A stretch of 13,619 nt of DNA from an uncultured Bacteroidota bacterium (GTDB taxonomy: Bacteria; Bacteroidota; Bacteroidia; Bacteroidales; CAIWKO01): assembly GCA_937934705.1 (NCBI GenBank), contig CALGYY010000114.1, positions 1 through 13,619 on the forward strand, given 5' to 3'. The notes beneath the pieces were generated by a model. It worked only from the letters and a program-made list of their open reading frames with translations. It was not told where the DNA came from and did no database searches. Each line of letters begins with the position of its first letter. The first letter of the stretch is position 1. Both the position numbers and the translations under genes were made by a program. Shown here in pieces: positions 12,376 through 13,619 of the stretch.

Positions 12376-13619
12376 ATGGAAAGAGAAACCTGGTTTGCCG
12401 ATGTTCTGCTGCCCCTGCCGATTCCCGGGACCTTCACTTACCGCGTGCCATTTGAGATGAATGGCAGCGTTCGCAGGGGATGCAGGGTGGCCGTGCAGTT
12501 TGGCAAACAGAAGATCTATACCGCACTTGTTTACCGGCTGCATCAGAATGTGCCGGATGTGGTCGCCCCCAAGTACATACTGTCGCAGATTGATGAGGCT
12601 CCTGTGGTAAACGACTTTCAGTTCAGACTCTGGGAGTGGATCGCACAGTATTATATGTGCAAACCGGGAGAGGTGATGAATGCCGCCCTGCCTTCGGCGC
12701 TGAAACTGGCCAGTGAAAGCAGGATTCTGCTGCATCCCGACTTCAATTCAGATCTGTCGCTGCTGGGTCCGAAAGAGCAACTGATCGCGGAATCGCTGGG
12801 GTACCGCAAGGTGTTGAGTGTAAACGAGGCTTCAGAGCTGGTGGAGCAGAAAAAAATAATTCCCCTGCTTAAAACCATGTTGGAAAAGGGGGTGATCGCA
12901 CTTGAAGAAGAACTCAAAACGCGCTACCGTCCGAAGCTGGAAAGTTGTGTCAGGCTTGGTGAAGAATACGCGGATCATGAGTTGGCCCTGTCGAACCTGA
13001 TGATGCAACTGGAACGCAAAGCACCGAAACAGGTCGAATTGCTGCAGCATTATTTCATGATTGCAGGCCCTCCGGGTACACGGCCTTTGTACATCACACG
13101 TGCTGAACTCCTGAGAAGATCGGGCGCTTCGGCGGCCCAACTGACGGCACTGGTAAAAAAGGGGGTATTTGAAATATTTGAAATGGCCACCAGCAGGCTG
13201 GGACAGTTTGATGCTACTGCCGGAGCCGGGGATATCGTTTTCAGTCCTCATCAGCAGCTTGCTTATGAAGAGGTCAAACGGGGGCTGGAGGCCAAAGAGG
13301 TGAGCCTGCTCCACGGCGTTACCTCAAGCGGGAAAACGGAGATATACATCCGTTTGATTGACGAGACGATCAGGGAAGGAAAGCAGGTTCTCTTTCTGCT
13401 TCCTGAGATCGCCCTCACCGCGCAGATCATTAATCGTCTGCGAAAGTATTTCGGCAACAGGGTCGGGGTTTATCATTCGAAATACAACGAGCACGAGAGG
13501 GTGGAAATCTGGAACAGTGTACTGCACTGGCAGCCTGGCGATGATGAAACCGGGGAGCATTACAGCATTATACTCGGTGCGCGCTCCTCACTTTTTCTCC
13601 CCTTCAAAGAACTGGGTCT
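12376..13619 (+). CDS. priA: Primosomal replication restart helicase PriA (N-terminal part; 3' end outside window)
   Basis: 414 complete codons are present before the right edge; PriA proteins usually have about 730-830 residues. PriA recognises stalled or repaired forks and reloads the replicative helicase. It starts METWFADVLLPLPIPGTFTYRVP-like (exactly MERETWFADVLLPLP), the 3' DNA-binding domain, then VRRGCRVAVQFGKQKIYTALV, a winged-helix region in the middle, and a helicase core from about residue 295. That core has Walker A GVTSSGKTE at 314-322 with Lys320, LLPEIALTAQI (motif Ia) and ILGARSSLFLPFKELG, ending just before the expected DEEH box. The zinc-binding Cys cluster and the second helicase lobe lie beyond the edge. 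The ATG at 12376 gives the canonical N-terminus and lies 11 nt after pfkA. Confidence 0.93.
   Translation, partial: MERETWFADVLLPLPIPGTFTYRVPFEMNGSVRRGCRVAVQFGKQKIYTALVYRLHQNVPDVVAPKYILSQIDEAPVVNDFQFRLWEWIAQYYMCKPGEVMNAALPSALKLASESRILLHPDFNSDLSLLGPKEQLIAESLGYRKVLSVNEASELVEQKKIIPLLKTMLEKGVIALEEELKTRYRPKLESCVRLGEEYADHELALSNLMMQLERKAPKQVELLQHYFMIAGPPGTRPLYITRAELLRRSGASAAQLTALVKKGVFEIFEMATSRLGQFDATAGAGDIVFSPHQQLAYEEVKRGLEAKEVSLLHGVTSSGKTEIYIRLIDETIREGKQVLFLLPEIALTAQIINRLRKYFGNRVGVYHSKYNEHERVEIWNSVLHWQPGDDETGEHYSIILGARSSLFLPFKELG

Overview
The window looks like a chromosomal segment from a Bacteroidota bacterium, probably Bacteroidales-like. Support comes from the TAnnTTTG promoter element in front of most transcription units, a type IX secretion (T9SS) C-terminal sorting domain, a bacterial geranylgeranylglyceryl phosphate synthase, a tiny Arg/Lys-rich mS38/COX24-type protein, and the near absence of Shine-Dalgarno sites. 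It is compact. The longest stretches without a gene are about 150-160 bp, and no tRNA, rRNA, insertion sequence, CRISPR array or phage gene is visible.

Left part (1-3171). A minus-strand gene cut by the left edge encodes an exported thioredoxin-fold protein with a T9SS type A sorting domain. Its frame is interrupted by one UGA, which falls exactly on the first position of the CxxC redox motif (UGA-Pro-Ser-Cys); the frame then stays open to the window edge. UGA is a normal stop for several neighbours (mutY, ggpS, the lipid kinase, pfkA), so a genome-wide code change is unlikely. The best reading is a candidate selenoprotein, and the main alternative is a TGC/TGT-to-TGA mutation or sequencing error. 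A divergent promoter region then leads to an Sfp-type phosphopantetheinyl transferase, which converges on RNase G; the two stop codons share one CTAG.

Middle part (3172-7565). An HU-family gene and the mS38/COX24-like gene form a minus-strand unit ending at a strong intrinsic terminator. MutY diverges from HU. It overlaps, tail to tail, a two-gene minus-strand unit of GGGP synthase and a PfkB-family kinase. YebC is transcribed alone on the plus strand.

Right part (7751-13619). A secreted GH84-like beta-N-acetylglucosaminidase is followed with no gap by a diacylglycerol-kinase-family lipid kinase. Next come 6-phosphofructokinase and, 11 nt later, the N-terminal two thirds or so of the primosomal helicase PriA, cut by the right edge.

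Most genes are housekeeping (DNA repair and restart, RNA decay, chromosome packaging, glycolysis, lipid biosynthesis). The standout is the UGA-containing exported redox protein at the left edge.
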